From Longimicrobium terrae (GTDB taxonomy: Bacteria; Gemmatimonadota; Gemmatimonadetes; Longimicrobiales; Longimicrobiaceae): DNA of 64,000 nucleotides. The notes beneath the pieces were generated by a model, which was not told the DNA's origin, did not search any database, and saw only the letters and a program-made list of their open reading frames with translations. The stretch's first letter is position 1. Every line of letters starts with the position of its first letter. The position numbers and the translations under genes were made by a program. Shown one piece after another: positions 43,024 to 52,845 of the stretch. The stretch is from contig NZ_JACHIA010000010.1 of the NCBI RefSeq assembly GCF_014202995.1, positions 62,001 through 126,000 on the forward strand, in the 5' to 3' direction.

Positions 43024-44412
43024 ATGGCTGAAGATACATTCGACCTGATCGTTCTGGGCGGCGGGCCCGGCGGCTACGTGGCCGCCATCCGCGCCGCACA
43101 GCTGGGCCTCAAGACCGCCTGCGTGGAAAAGGAAGGCGCGCTCGGCGGCACCTGCGTGCGCGTGGGATGCATTCCCAGCAAGGCGCTGCTCGACAGCACC
43201 GAACTGTTCGACCAGATCCGCCACAAGACGGAACTGCACGGCATCACCGTCGGCGCGCCGGAGATGGACGTGGCGCGCATGCACGCCCGCAAGGACGCCG
43301 TCGTCAAGAGCAACACCGACGGCGTCGCCTTTCTGTTCAAGAAGAACAAGATCGAGTGGGTGCGCGGATTCGGCCGCCTGGCCTCGCCGGAAACGGTGGA
43401 GGTGCAGGGCGAGGGCGGCACGCGGACGCTCCGGGCAAAGAACATCATCCTGGCCAGCGGATCCGTGCCCGTGGAGCTTCCGTTCCTCAAGTTCGATGGC
43501 GAACGCATCATCGACAGCACCGGCGCCCTCACTCTTCCCGAAGTCCCCAAGCACCTCGTCGTCGTCGGCGGTGGCGTGATCGGGATGGAACTGGGGAGCG
43601 TGTGGCTGCGGCTGGGCGCAAAGGTGACCGTGCTGGAGATGGCGCCCACCATCCTCCCCGGAATGGACGCCGAGATCGTGCGCCAGGCGGACCGCGTGTT
43701 CCGCAAGCAGGGCTTCGAGGTGCGCACCGGCACCCGCGTGACCGGCGCCGAGCGGCGCGGCGACAAGGTGTTCGTCAGCGTCGAGGGACAGGAGCCCATC
43801 GAGGCGGATTACGTGCTGGTGGCGGTCGGGCGGCGGGCGTACACCGAGGGGATGGGATACGAGGAGGCCGGCATCCGTCTGAACCGCGGCGTCATTCAGG
43901 TGGATGAGCACTACCACACCGGCGTGGGCGGCATCTACGCCATCGGCGATGCCATCGGCGGGCGCATGCTGGCGCACAAGGCGGAGGAAGAGGGCGTCGC
44001 CGCGGTGGAGTTCGCCGCCGGAAATCACGGCCACGTCAACTACGACGCGGTCGCCAACGTCGTCTACACCTGGCCGGAGATCGCCTCGGTGGGGATGACG
44101 GAGGAAGAGGCCAAGGCGGCCGGCGCCGAGTACCGCGTGGGCAAGTTCCCCTTCCAAGCCAACGGCCGTGCCCGCGCGATGGCGGAAACCGACGGCATGG
44201 TGAAGATCCTGGCGGACGCCAAGACGGACCGCATGATCGGCCTGCACATCCTGGGGCCGCGCGCCAGCGACCTGATTGCCGAGGCCGCGCTGGCGATGGA
44301 GTTCCAGGCCAGCGCCACCGACATCGCCATGTCCGTGCACGCGCACCCCACGCTCCCCGAGGCGGTCAAGGAAGCCGCGCTGGCCGCCGGCGGCCGGGCC
44401 ATCCACATCTGA
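43024..44412 (+). CDS. lpdA: Dihydrolipoyl dehydrogenase (E3)
   Basis: A 462-residue flavoprotein of family length. The FAD site is LIVLGGGPGGYVAAIRAAQLG, the redox disulfide is Cys44/Cys49 in GGTCVRVGCIPSK, the NAD site is VVVGGGVIGMELGSVW, the second FAD motif is GIYAIGDAIGG, and the C-terminal active-site base is His441 with Glu446 in HAHPTLPE. It reoxidises lipoamide in 2-oxoacid dehydrogenase complexes or the glycine cleavage system. No E1 or E2 gene is adjacent. Confidence 0.95.
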   Translation: MAEDTFDLIVLGGGPGGYVAAIRAAQLGLKTACVEKEGALGGTCVRVGCIPSKALLDSTELFDQIRHKTELHGITVGAPEMDVARMHARKDAVVKSNTDGVAFLFKKNKIEWVRGFGRLASPETVEVQGEGGTRTLRAKNIILASGSVPVELPFLKFDGERIIDSTGALTLPEVPKHLVVVGGGVIGMELGSVWLRLGAKVTVLEMAPTILPGMDAEIVRQADRVFRKQGFEVRTGTRVTGAERRGDKVFVSVEGQEPIEADYVLVAVGRRAYTEGMGYEEAGIRLNRGVIQVDEHYHTGVGGIYAIGDAIGGRMLAHKAEEEGVAAVEFAAGNHGHVNYDAVANVVYTWPEIASVGMTEEEAKAAGAEYRVGKFPFQANGRARAMAETDGMVKILADAKTDRMIGLHILGPRASDLIAEAALAMEFQASATDIAMSVHAHPTLPEAVKEAALAAGGRAIHI

Positions 44413-44441
44413 GGGAATAGGGAATAGGGAATAGGGAAGGT
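44413..44441. repeat. Short tandem repeat GGAATAG
   Basis: Three copies of GGAATAG directly after the lpdA stop codon. The rest of the gap to 44671 holds the lpdA terminator and a GGGCACTG-type short repeat, nothing else. Confidence 0.8.
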
Positions 44442-44520
44442 GGTCCGTTGGCGGATTGCGGAATGCACGCCGCCTCGCGCTTTGGGGCACTGGGCACCTG
44501 ACCACCGGGCACTGCAAAAG

Positions 44521-44554
44521 AGGCCCGCGCCACGGTTTCTGGCGCGGGCCTTCT
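44521..44554 (+). terminator. Intrinsic terminator after lpdA
   Basis: AGGCCCGCGCCA paired with its complement, followed by TCTTC. It lies 108 nt after the stop codon. Confidence 0.75.
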
Positions 44555-44671
44555 TCATCCTTGGACCAACCTTGGGCGCAAACAGGTGGCGCGGGGATTG
44601 CTGCTTGGATGCTGGAAACTGCGACCGCATTCAGGTGCAGGCGATACACAGATGGACAGGGACGGGCAGAG

Positions 44672-44953
44672 ATGGGGCTTCGCACCTTTCGCGATGCCGG
44701 CGACCGCGAGTGGCGGGTGTGGGATGTTCAGCCGGATACCACGAACGATGTGCGCCTGCGCACCCTGGGACACCTGCCGGCGGAAATGGCCGGGGGTTGG
44801 CTGTGCTTTGAAACGGAGGGCGAAAAGCGCCGCCTGACGCCCGTGCCCGAGGGATGGGACGTGGACGATCCGGAGGCGCTGATCCGGCTGTGCCTGCTGG
44901 CCACCCTCGTCGTCCGCGCGGCGCGGCCCATCAGCACCGACGCGTCCGGCTGA
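44672..44953 (+). CDS. Small paralogous protein, copy 1 (unknown function)
   Basis: A 93-residue soluble protein starting MGLRTFRDAGDREWRVWDV and containing GGWLCFETEGEKRRLTPVPEGW. The same pattern (R.F.D..G..W..W.V, then GW..FE...E.RRL.P.P..W, then a final L..LC helix) occurs in the two minus-strand neighbours, so this is a local gene family. This copy lacks the Arg-rich middle segment and the ELxxLC cysteine context is RLCLLAT. ATG 44672 is set by homology with copy 2. Tail-to-tail with copy 2: the stop codons abut as TGATCA. Confidence 0.65.
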   Translation: MGLRTFRDAGDREWRVWDVQPDTTNDVRLRTLGHLPAEMAGGWLCFETEGEKRRLTPVPEGWDVDDPEALIRLCLLATLVVRAARPISTDASG

Positions 44954-45325
44954 TCAGGAGCCGACGTCCAGCAGGCCCTCCCCACGCTGCAGCGTGCAGG
45001 AAACGGGGGTGGCGCGCTGGCAGAGTTCGTACAGTTCCGACTCCGGAACCTCTTCCCACCGGGCGGGAATGGGCACCAGGCGCCGCCGTTCGGTGGTGCA
45101 CTCAAAGGTGAGCCAGCCGGCCAGCAGCCCGGGAAAGAGGGCGGCCGCGCTGCGCCCGCGGCGGTCGCCGCTGGCCCGGCGCTCCGGCCCCTTGTACAGA
45201 AAGATGGGATCGTCGCTGCGGCGGTCCCTGCCCCGCCGGCGCTCCTCGTCACGGCGCAGCCCGGGGATGACGCTCCACACCTGCCACAGCTCCCCGGCCG
45301 GATCGCGAAACGCGCGGAGTCCCAC
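44954..45325 (-). CDS. Small paralogous protein, copy 2 (unknown function)
   Basis: A 123-residue protein, GTG start at 45325, beginning MGLRAFRDPAGELWQVWSV. The middle has an Arg-rich insert (EERRRGRDRRS and GPERRASGDRRGR). The conserved end is GWLTFECTTERRRLVPIPARW and SELYELCQRA. It lies 3 nt after copy 3, so the two form an operon. There is no signal peptide or transmembrane segment. Function unknown; the RxxDRR-rich segment might bind nucleic acid or an acidic partner. Confidence 0.65.
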   Translation of the reverse strand: MGLRAFRDPAGELWQVWSVIPGLRRDEERRRGRDRRSDDPIFLYKGPERRASGDRRGRSAAALFPGLLAGWLTFECTTERRRLVPIPARWEEVPESELYELCQRATPVSCTLQRGEGLLDVGS

Positions 45326-45328
45326 CGT

Positions 45329-45649
45329 TCAGCGCCGCGAGCTGTCCGGCGACGCGCGCCGGCACAGGTTCAGCAACTCGTCTTCCGAGACCTGGTCCCA
45401 CCCGGCGGGCGTGGGCGCCAGACGCCGCTTTTCCCCCGCGCGCTCAAAGCACACCCACCCCTGTTCCGACATCGCCCCCGCGCGCGACCGACGACGGTCC
45501 ACCGCGGCGCGGCGCTCCGGCGCGTAGCCCGGCGTCTCGCGCACGCGCCGCTCCTGGTAGTTGCGCGCGGGCGAAAACACGCGCCAGGGCGGCACGTCCC
45601 ACGCCGTCCAGACCGTCCCGTCCGCATCGGTGAATTCCCGGTAGGCCAT
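45329..45649 (-). CDS. Small paralogous protein, copy 3 (unknown function)
   Basis: A 106-residue protein beginning MAYREFTDADGTVWTAWDV after a strong AGGAGG site. It has the Arg-rich middle (YQERRVRETPGYAPERRA, then DRRRSR) and the shared end GWVCFERAGEKRRLAPTPAGW and ELLNLCRRA. First gene of the two-gene minus-strand operon. No function is known to me for the family. Confidence 0.65.
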   Translation of the reverse strand: MAYREFTDADGTVWTAWDVPPWRVFSPARNYQERRVRETPGYAPERRAAVDRRRSRAGAMSEQGWVCFERAGEKRRLAPTPAGWDQVSEDELLNLCRRASPDSSRR

Positions 45650-45732
45650 TCCGTATACTCCTCCTGGGTGTGGAACCGGCCACGGGAAGGCAAAGGCCGT
45701 GCCCGGAACGACTTACCCGCGGCGGGATCCCG

Positions 45733-46734
45733 TCATCCGTTTCCCGGAACCGGCCAGTTTCCGCGCAACTCCACCGTGCACAGGTCGGAGGGACGGCGCG
45801 GATCGTCGCGGTCCACCACCACCAGCGCGGTCCCTGGCTCCCGCCCGGGCGCCACCCCTTCCACCTTGCCGTCGAACGGCCGCCCCGCCGCGTCGCGCAG
45901 CAGCGCCCAGCGTGCGCCACCCGCCGCCAGCACGCCCAGCGCGGCGCCCGCGACTGGCCCGTCGTCGTACGTGTTGGGCGATGCCTCCGCCGCGGCGGTA
46001 AAGACGATCCGGCCGCCGAACGCGGCCACGTCCGTAAAGGTGAGGCGCGATCCATCCACCTCCCCCAGATCGTACGCGGTCACGGCTCCCGGCACGGGCG
46101 GCGCGGTTCCGCCGCGGAGGTGGTCCAGCAGCGCGGGCCAGTGGATGCGGCACGTGGCGTCCGCCGGCTGGCGTCCATCCACCACCGCACCGTTGCCGCG
46201 GTTCACCAGGATCAGCTCGCCCCCGTCCCAGGCGGCGCCCTCCACGTTCAGCTCGCTTCCGGCGAAGTCGCGCGCGGCGTGCAGGGCGGCGTAAAAGGCG
46301 GGGGCGTGATGCACCTCCACCCGCGGGCGGGCGGGAATGCCGCGGACGAACACGATGCGCTCGCGCGCCGGCGTGCTCCCCGAGCCGAAGGCGGCCAGAA
46401 GCTCGGCGCCGTCCGCATCCGGAAGGACGACGCACGATTCCAGGTCCGGCTTGCGCGCCTTGTTGCCGCGGTCGTCGCCGAACTGGCGCACGCCGTCCTC
46501 CGCCGGGAGCGGCAGGGAGTTCACCTCGCCTGTCCGCGGGTCGATCAGCGCGAGGAACGCCGCGTCGTCCTGCACCACGGCCAGCACGCCGCCGATCCAC
46601 GCCAGCCCGGAACCGGCCCGCACGTGCGCCGGGCGGTCCAGCGCCGGGTCCGCGCCCGCGGCGTAGCGCAGCGGAACGATGCGGGTGATGACGGCCGCCA
46701 GCGCCGGGTCTTCCCTCCCCCGCAGCACGCTCAT
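45733..46734 (-). CDS. Probable DUF6929 / beta-propeller-like protein
   Basis: A 333-residue protein starting MSVLRGREDP. Repeats such as GLAWIGGVLAVVQDDAAFLALID, NVEGAAWDGGELILVNRG and KVEGVAPGREPGTALVVVD resemble a phytase-like or SdiA-regulated propeller; I tentatively place it in DUF6929. There is no signal peptide. Its ATG overlaps the stop of the ChaN-like gene (ATGA), so both are made from one transcript. Catalytic residues are not recognised. Confidence 0.55.
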   Translation of the reverse strand: MSVLRGREDPALAAVITRIVPLRYAAGADPALDRPAHVRAGSGLAWIGGVLAVVQDDAAFLALIDPRTGEVNSLPLPAEDGVRQFGDDRGNKARKPDLESCVVLPDADGAELLAAFGSGSTPARERIVFVRGIPARPRVEVHHAPAFYAALHAARDFAGSELNVEGAAWDGGELILVNRGNGAVVDGRQPADATCRIHWPALLDHLRGGTAPPVPGAVTAYDLGEVDGSRLTFTDVAAFGGRIVFTAAAEASPNTYDDGPVAGAALGVLAAGGARWALLRDAAGRPFDGKVEGVAPGREPGTALVVVDRDDPRRPSDLCTVELRGNWPVPGNG

Positions 46735-47648
46735 GGCTGGCGGGCCGCGGGGGCGGCGGCGCGGGTGTACACCACGTAATCCGCCAGCGCCGCGGCATCC
46801 GCGTGGTCCGCGCGGGCGGGATCGGCGACGGGGACCATCAGCACCGTGGCGATGCGCGCGGAGGGGAGGCGGCGGGCGGTGCGCTCCACCGTGCCCAGGC
46901 GGCGCTCGCTGTGGAATCCGCCGTTGACGTGCACCACCATCCACCCGGGCCACGACTGCCGCGCGCGTTCGATGGACTCCGCCATCGTTTCGTCCTTGAG
47001 GCACTGCGCGGCGTAGAAGCGCACCAGCGGGCTTTCTCCGCCCTCCACCGCGGCGCCGTGGCCGCCCATGCCGCCCATCGCCTCGCCGAAGCGGCGGAAG
47101 TACTCGCCCTCCGGCGCGCACCGGCGGTCCGCGGCAAACAGGCGCCACTGCGCGGGATCCATCGCCATCGCCGCCTGCATTCCGCTTCGCGACACAGACG
47201 CGGCAATGGGGCGCGGCACGTTGCCCGCCGCCACGGGCCAGCGGTTGGCGCGCGCGATCTCCACGAGCGGGCGATAGTCCGTGGCGTAGTTGGGCCAGGG
47301 GCGCGACTGGGCCAGGAAGTCCGCCTCGGAAATACGTCCCGCGGCGTACTCGTCCACCTGCGTCTGCACGTCGCGCTCGAACATCTCCAGCGCCAGGATC
47401 ACCTCCCGCCGCCGCTGGCCGATGAGGCGCAGCAGGCCGGCCTGCACTTGGTGCGTCACGGGGTCGTCGTGCTGCTCGCCCAGGAAGACGACGTCGAAGC
47501 GCGCGAGCGAATCGGCCATGCGGTCCAGCGAAACCGTCTGCCCGGTGCGCGTGTCGAGGGCGACGAACGCGCTGTCCGCCTGCGCGTTCGCGGGGATTGC
47601 ATGCGCGAGGCAGAGGATCGCCAGCAGGGCCGTGAGGGGAACGCGCAT
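46731..47648 (-). CDS. ChaN-like heme/iron-binding exported protein
   Basis: A 305-residue protein with a signal peptide ending in IPANAQ. VVFLGEQHDDPVTHQVQ and ILALEMFERDVQTQVDEYAAG are the signatures of the ChaN (Cofac_haem_bdg) family, which is thought to bind heme or metals at the envelope. VVHVNGGFHSERRLG near the C-terminus is the second conserved block. There is no lipobox Cys, so unlike ChaN of Campylobacter it should be soluble in the periplasm. Upstream gene of the pair with 45733. Confidence 0.8.
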   Translation of the reverse strand: MRVPLTALLAILCLAHAIPANAQADSAFVALDTRTGQTVSLDRMADSLARFDVVFLGEQHDDPVTHQVQAGLLRLIGQRRREVILALEMFERDVQTQVDEYAAGRISEADFLAQSRPWPNYATDYRPLVEIARANRWPVAAGNVPRPIAASVSRSGMQAAMAMDPAQWRLFAADRRCAPEGEYFRRFGEAMGGMGGHGAAVEGGESPLVRFYAAQCLKDETMAESIERARQSWPGWMVVHVNGGFHSERRLGTVERTARRLPSARIATVLMVPVADPARADHADAAALADYVVYTRAAAPAARQP

Positions 47649-47728
47649 CGGGTCTCCGGGCGTGAGGGGCGGATGAGCACGGCAAGATGCGGGTCAGCGC
47701 GGCGCCGCGCGAGGTGGGGAGGGCATCA

Positions 47729-48190
47729 GGGCGGCCCCCACCCGGGCCGGCACCACCGGCCCACCCTCCCCCAAAAAAGACTGGGCGAGGGTTGGGGCGG
47801 GCGGATGGTTCGGTGGGAATCGGAAAGTGCCGGGCGTGAGCGGAGTCTGTTGAGCGAATGAATCCGCCGCTCCAACAGCGGGAACCCCCGACACGGCGCT
47901 ATTCGCGCGCCGTTCGGGGCTTCAACTGCATCGCGGGGATGAACAAGGTCCGCCGCCACAGTCCGCGCAGGCGGACTTCGTGTTTTCCGAGGCGCGGTTT
48001 CGACCGCCGGGCGAGGCATGCGGATGACCACCGTCGTCTGCCGCCGCGCTGAGGTCTCCCCCTCTCCCGCTTGCGGGAGAGGGGGCCGGGGGGAGAGGGC
48101 TGCCTGCGGCCGCGCCAAACCAGCCGGAGAGCGCCGATCCGCAGCTCTCCCCGCTCCGTGCGGCTCTTTGCACGGGGTGGGACCGGGGGA
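47729..48190 (+). repeat. Mosaic repeat island (modules R3, A, R2)
   Basis: Fills most of the 663-nt gap between the ChaN-like gene and argH. R3 includes CCAAAAAAGACTGGGCGAGG. Module A runs from GCGAATGAATCCGCCGCTCC to GGCGCGGTTTCGACCGCC. R2 includes CTCTCCCGCTTGCGGGAGAG and a diverged GTGCGGCTCTTTGCACGGGG. Same order and strand as at 15935 and 22707. Confidence 0.85.
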
Positions 48191-48251
48191 ATGGGCTCTG
48201 AATCAAGGCGCGAACGATCGCCTGGATGCGAACGATCGTGGGAGACACACG

Positions 48252-48289
48252 CAAAAAGAGCGAGGCCCGGTTTGACCGGGCCTCGCTCT
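48252..48289 (-). terminator. Terminator of the arginine operon
   Basis: On the minus strand a 15-bp stem (AGAGCGAGGCCCGGT and its complement) followed by TTTTTGC, 22 nt after the argH stop. Confidence 0.9.
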
Positions 48290-48311
48290 CGTAATGTCCA
48301 AACCTATCCGC

Positions 48312-49736
48312 TCAGCCGATGGCGCGGAGTTCGGCGATCTGGTGCGCCACCGACGACGGCGAGGTGCCGCCGATGGAATCGCGCGCTTCGATGGACGCCT
48401 TGGCGTTGAACAGCGCCTCCAGGTCCGCGCCCACGAACTCGGTGGACACGTGGTTGAACACCTCGCCGGGCACCGCGCTCAGCGGGCAGCCGAGGCCCTC
48501 CGCCGCGCGCACCAGCCGCCCCACCGCCCCGTGCGCCTCGCGGAACGGAACCCCGCGCCGCACCAGAAAGTCCGCCAGGTCCGTCGCCAGCATGGCCGAA
48601 TCCACCGCGGCGGCGCAGCGGGCGGTGTCGATCGTCATCGTCGCCACCGTTCCCGCCACGGCCGGCAGCACCACGCCCAGAGCATCCATCGCCCCGAAGA
48701 GCGCGGCCTTGTCTTCCTGCAGGTCCTTGTTGTAGCCGGACGGCAGCCCCTTGAGCAGCGCCATCATCCCCGTCAGGTCGCCGATCAGCCGCCCCGCCTT
48801 GCCGCGGGCCAGCTCCAGCGCGTCGGGATTGCGCTTCTGCGGCATCAGCGACGAGCCCGTGCTGTACTCGTCCGAAAGCCGCACGAAGCCGAACTCCGAG
48901 GTGGCGAACAGGATCAGGTCCTCCGCCAGCCGCGACAGGTGCACCGCCGCCATTGCGCCCACGAAGAGCAGCTCCGCCACCCAGTCGCGGTCCGCCACCG
49001 CATCCACCGAATTGGGCGACAGTCCGCGGAAGCCCAGCGACTCCTTGAGCAGCACGCGGTCGACGGGAAACGGGCAGCCGGCGATGGCGCCCGAGCCCAG
49101 CGGCATGACGGCGATGCGGTGCGACGCGTCCGCCAGCCGCTCGCGGTCGCGCGCCAGCGGCCACGCGTGCGACAGCAGCCAGTGCGCCGCCGAAACCGGC
49201 TGCGCGCGCTGCATGTGCGTGTACGCCGGCATCACCGTATCCACGTGCGACTCGGCCAGGTCCACCAGCGCCTGCTGCACGCCGCGCAGCCCGGCGTCCA
49301 GCGCGGCCGCGGCTTCCATGCCGTACAGGCGGAAGTCCGTGGCCACCTGGTCGTTGCGCGAGCGCCCCGTGTGAAGCTTGCCCGCGACGGGGCCGGCTTC
49401 CTCGCCCAGCAGGCGCTCCACGAGGGTGTGCACGTCCTCGTCCGTGGCGGCGGCCCAGTCGGCCTCCGTCCACTTTTCCAGCCGGGCGGCCACCGCGTCC
49501 AGCCCGGAACGCAGGTCCGCCGCCTCGGTGAGGGTAATGACCCCCGCCGCGCCCAGGGCCGAGGCCCAGGCGCGGCTTCCCCGCACGTCGTGCCGCCACA
49601 GGCGGCGGTCCACCGGAAGAGACCGGTTGACCAGGTCCATCTCCGGCGCGGGGCCGGAGCTGAAGCGCCCGCCCCACATGCGGGCGCCGGGAACGGTGGG
49701 CGGCGTCTGGGCCGCCGTCACGGGAGGCTGGGCCAT
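48312..49736 (-). CDS. argH: Argininosuccinate lyase
   Basis: A 474-residue protein of the fumarase/aspartase superfamily. MWGGRFSSGPAPEMDLVNRS at the start and the signature GSSLMPQKRNPDALELARGK identify argininosuccinate lyase; HTGRSRNDQVATD is the second conserved block. It splits argininosuccinate to arginine and fumarate, the last step of the pathway. It starts 3 nt after the argG stop. Confidence 0.95.
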   Translation of the reverse strand: MAQPPVTAAQTPPTVPGARMWGGRFSSGPAPEMDLVNRSLPVDRRLWRHDVRGSRAWASALGAAGVITLTEAADLRSGLDAVAARLEKWTEADWAAATDEDVHTLVERLLGEEAGPVAGKLHTGRSRNDQVATDFRLYGMEAAAALDAGLRGVQQALVDLAESHVDTVMPAYTHMQRAQPVSAAHWLLSHAWPLARDRERLADASHRIAVMPLGSGAIAGCPFPVDRVLLKESLGFRGLSPNSVDAVADRDWVAELLFVGAMAAVHLSRLAEDLILFATSEFGFVRLSDEYSTGSSLMPQKRNPDALELARGKAGRLIGDLTGMMALLKGLPSGYNKDLQEDKAALFGAMDALGVVLPAVAGTVATMTIDTARCAAAVDSAMLATDLADFLVRRGVPFREAHGAVGRLVRAAEGLGCPLSAVPGEVFNHVSTEFVGADLEALFNAKASIEARDSIGGTSPSSVAHQIAELRAIG

Positions 49737-49739
49737 GGT

Positions 49740-50984
<1,245 letters not shown>

Positions 50985-51009
50985 ATGTCGATCTCCTGAG
51001 AGAAAAAAA

Positions 51010-51175
51010 GTGCGTTAGTGCTGGGTGCGTGAGTGCGTCAGTGCGTCGGCGACGGTGCGCTGCGTGGTCCGGCGCGGTACTTCAGTGCCGAGTGCTCAGT
51101 GCCAGGTGCCAGGTGCGCGATCCGAAGTTTCCCTCGCACTCACGCACCCCGCACCCCGCACTACCGCACTTCCTT
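51010..51175. repeat. GTGCGTGAGTGCG short-repeat cluster, both orientations
   Basis: Between argG and the acetyltransferase gene. GTGCGTGAGTGCGTCAGTGC on one side and GCACTCACGCACCCCGCACC on the other, so the flanks are inverted. The same word occurs at 22625-22660 and 42985-43015. Confidence 0.7.
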
Positions 51176-51685
51176 TACGACCGCGATCTCGTCGCACGCG
51201 GTCAGCTTCGGGCAGTTCCGGCAGTCGGACCACACCTTGGCCGGGAACATCTCCTTGGGCACGGTGCGGAAGCCCAGGCGATGGAAGAAGCCGTCGCGCA
51301 GCGTCAGCGCGAACACGGTCGTCAGTCCCAGCCCTTCCGCGTCCTCCACCAGCCGGTCCACGATCATTCCGCCCACGCCCAGCCCCTGCGCCGCCGGGCT
51401 CACCGCCAGGGAGATGATCTCCGCCAGCTCGGGGCTGAAGCAGCGCAGCCCGCCGCACCCCAGCAGGCGGCCCTGCTCGTCCACCGCCACCACGAACTCG
51501 CGAAACAGGCGAACCAGCTGCTCCCGCGTCTTGGGGAGCATCAGGTTCTGCGCGGCGAAGTAGTTGATCAGCGGCTCCACCTGCAGCATGTCGCTGATGG
51601 TGGCGGCGCGGATCGTCACCGTCTCCCCCGGCGTCACGGGCGCCAGGTCCAGCATCGCGGTCCCACCGCCGATCTGCGTCAGCAT
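51161..51685 (-). CDS. argA: N-acetylglutamate synthase, short GNAT form
   Basis: A 174-residue GNAT acetyltransferase: ISDMLQVEPLINYFAAQNLML at the start, SLAVSPAAQGLGVGGMIVDRL for the acetyl-CoA pyrophosphate site, then FFHRLGFRTVPKEMFPAKVW and a Cys cluster SDCRNCPKLTACDE. This matches the short ArgA-type synthases encoded in arginine operons without the kinase-like domain. It makes N-acetylglutamate from glutamate. ATG 51685 overlaps the argD end by 7 nt; the position in the operon supports the assignment. Confidence 0.85.
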   Translation of the reverse strand: MLTQIGGGTAMLDLAPVTPGETVTIRAATISDMLQVEPLINYFAAQNLMLPKTREQLVRLFREFVVAVDEQGRLLGCGGLRCFSPELAEIISLAVSPAAQGLGVGGMIVDRLVEDAEGLGLTTVFALTLRDGFFHRLGFRTVPKEMFPAKVWSDCRNCPKLTACDEIAVVKEVR

Positions 51686-52845
51686 TCCAGCACCTCCTCC
51701 AGGATGGCCACGCCACGGCGCAGCTCGTCGTCGCTCACGATCAGCGGCGGCAGCAGGCGAACCACGTCCGCCCCCGCGGTGCACGCCAGCAGCCCGGCTT
51801 CCAGTGCGCGGTTCACCACCGCGCCCGCATTGTCCGTCTCGATGCCCCACATCATCCCCGCGCCGCGCACGTCGCGGATGCACTCGTGGCGCAGGGCCAG
51901 CGCGCCCAGCAGGTCGCCCAGCAGCGATGCCTTGCGCCGCACATCCGCCAGAAAGACGTCCGCGCCCAGCTTGCGCACCGTCGCCAGCGCGGCCGACGCC
52001 ACCAGCGGCCCGCCGCCGAACGTCGTCCCGTGGTCCCCCGGCTGCAGCGACGCCGCGACGGCTTCCGTCATCAGCACCGCGCCCATGGGGAGCCCGCCGG
52101 CCAGCGGCTTGGCAAGCGTCATGATGTCCGGCCGCACGCCGGCCTGCTCGTGCGCCCACAGCGTTCCCGTGCGGCCCAGCCCGGTCTGCACCTCGTCAAA
52201 AACCAGCAGCGCGCCGTGCTCGTCGCACAGCGTCCGCAGCGCGGCCAGGAAGGCGGGCGGAACAACGCGCACGCCGCCCTCGGCCTGGATCGGCTCGATG
52301 ATGACGGCCGCCACGCGCCGGGTGCGGAGGATGGCCTCCACGCCCTCCACGTCGCCCACGTTCGCGAAGCGCACACCCGGCATCAGCGGGCGGAACGGCT
52401 CCTGGTACGCCGGGCGGTCGGTGACGGCGAGCGCGCCCATCGTCCGCCCGTGGAAACCGCCGTGAAAGGCGAGCACCTCGTACTGCCGCCCCTGCGCCCA
52501 GCGCCGCGCGAACTTGAGCGCCCCCTCGTTGGCCTCCGCGCCGCTGTTGCAGAAGAACACGCGGTCGGCAAAGGAGTGGGCCGCCAGCCACGAGGCGAGC
52601 TCGCCCGCCGGGCCGGTGCGGTACAGGTTGCTGGTGTGGATGAGCCCCGCGTCCAGTGCGCCGCGGATGGCGTCAGCCACGTCCGTGTCGCCGTAGCCCA
52701 GCGCGTTGACGGCGATTCCGCCCACGAAGTCCAGGTAGCGCCGCCCGTCCTCGGCGATCAGCGAGCAGCCTTCGCCGCCCGTAAAGACGGGCTCGGCGGG
52801 CTTGTACACGCCCAGCAGGGCGGATGCGGTCTCAGTCGCCGGCAT
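51679..52845 (-). CDS. argD: Acetylornithine aminotransferase
   Basis: A 388-residue class III PLP aminotransferase: FVGGIAVNALGYGD, FCNSGAEANEGALKFAR, GFHGRTMGALAVT, LLVFDEVQTGLGRTG and the PLP lysine in TLAKPLAGGLPMGAVL. It converts N-acetylglutamate semialdehyde to N-acetylornithine. It overlaps argB by 14 nt upstream and the acetyltransferase gene by 7 nt downstream. Confidence 0.93.
   Translation of the reverse strand: MPATETASALLGVYKPAEPVFTGGEGCSLIAEDGRRYLDFVGGIAVNALGYGDTDVADAIRGALDAGLIHTSNLYRTGPAGELASWLAAHSFADRVFFCNSGAEANEGALKFARRWAQGRQYEVLAFHGGFHGRTMGALAVTDRPAYQEPFRPLMPGVRFANVGDVEGVEAILRTRRVAAVIIEPIQAEGGVRVVPPAFLAALRTLCDEHGALLVFDEVQTGLGRTGTLWAHEQAGVRPDIMTLAKPLAGGLPMGAVLMTEAVAASLQPGDHGTTFGGGPLVASAALATVRKLGADVFLADVRRKASLLGDLLGALALRHECIRDVRGAGMMWGIETDNAGAVVNRALEAGLLACTAGADVVRLLPPLIVSDDELRRGVAILEEVLEC

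Noticed and set aside
45733-47685. A 650-residue single protein covering the ChaN-like and DUF6929-like genes
   Set aside because: The first half is in the wrong frame for the ChaN motifs. Two genes with an ATGA overlap explain the region.
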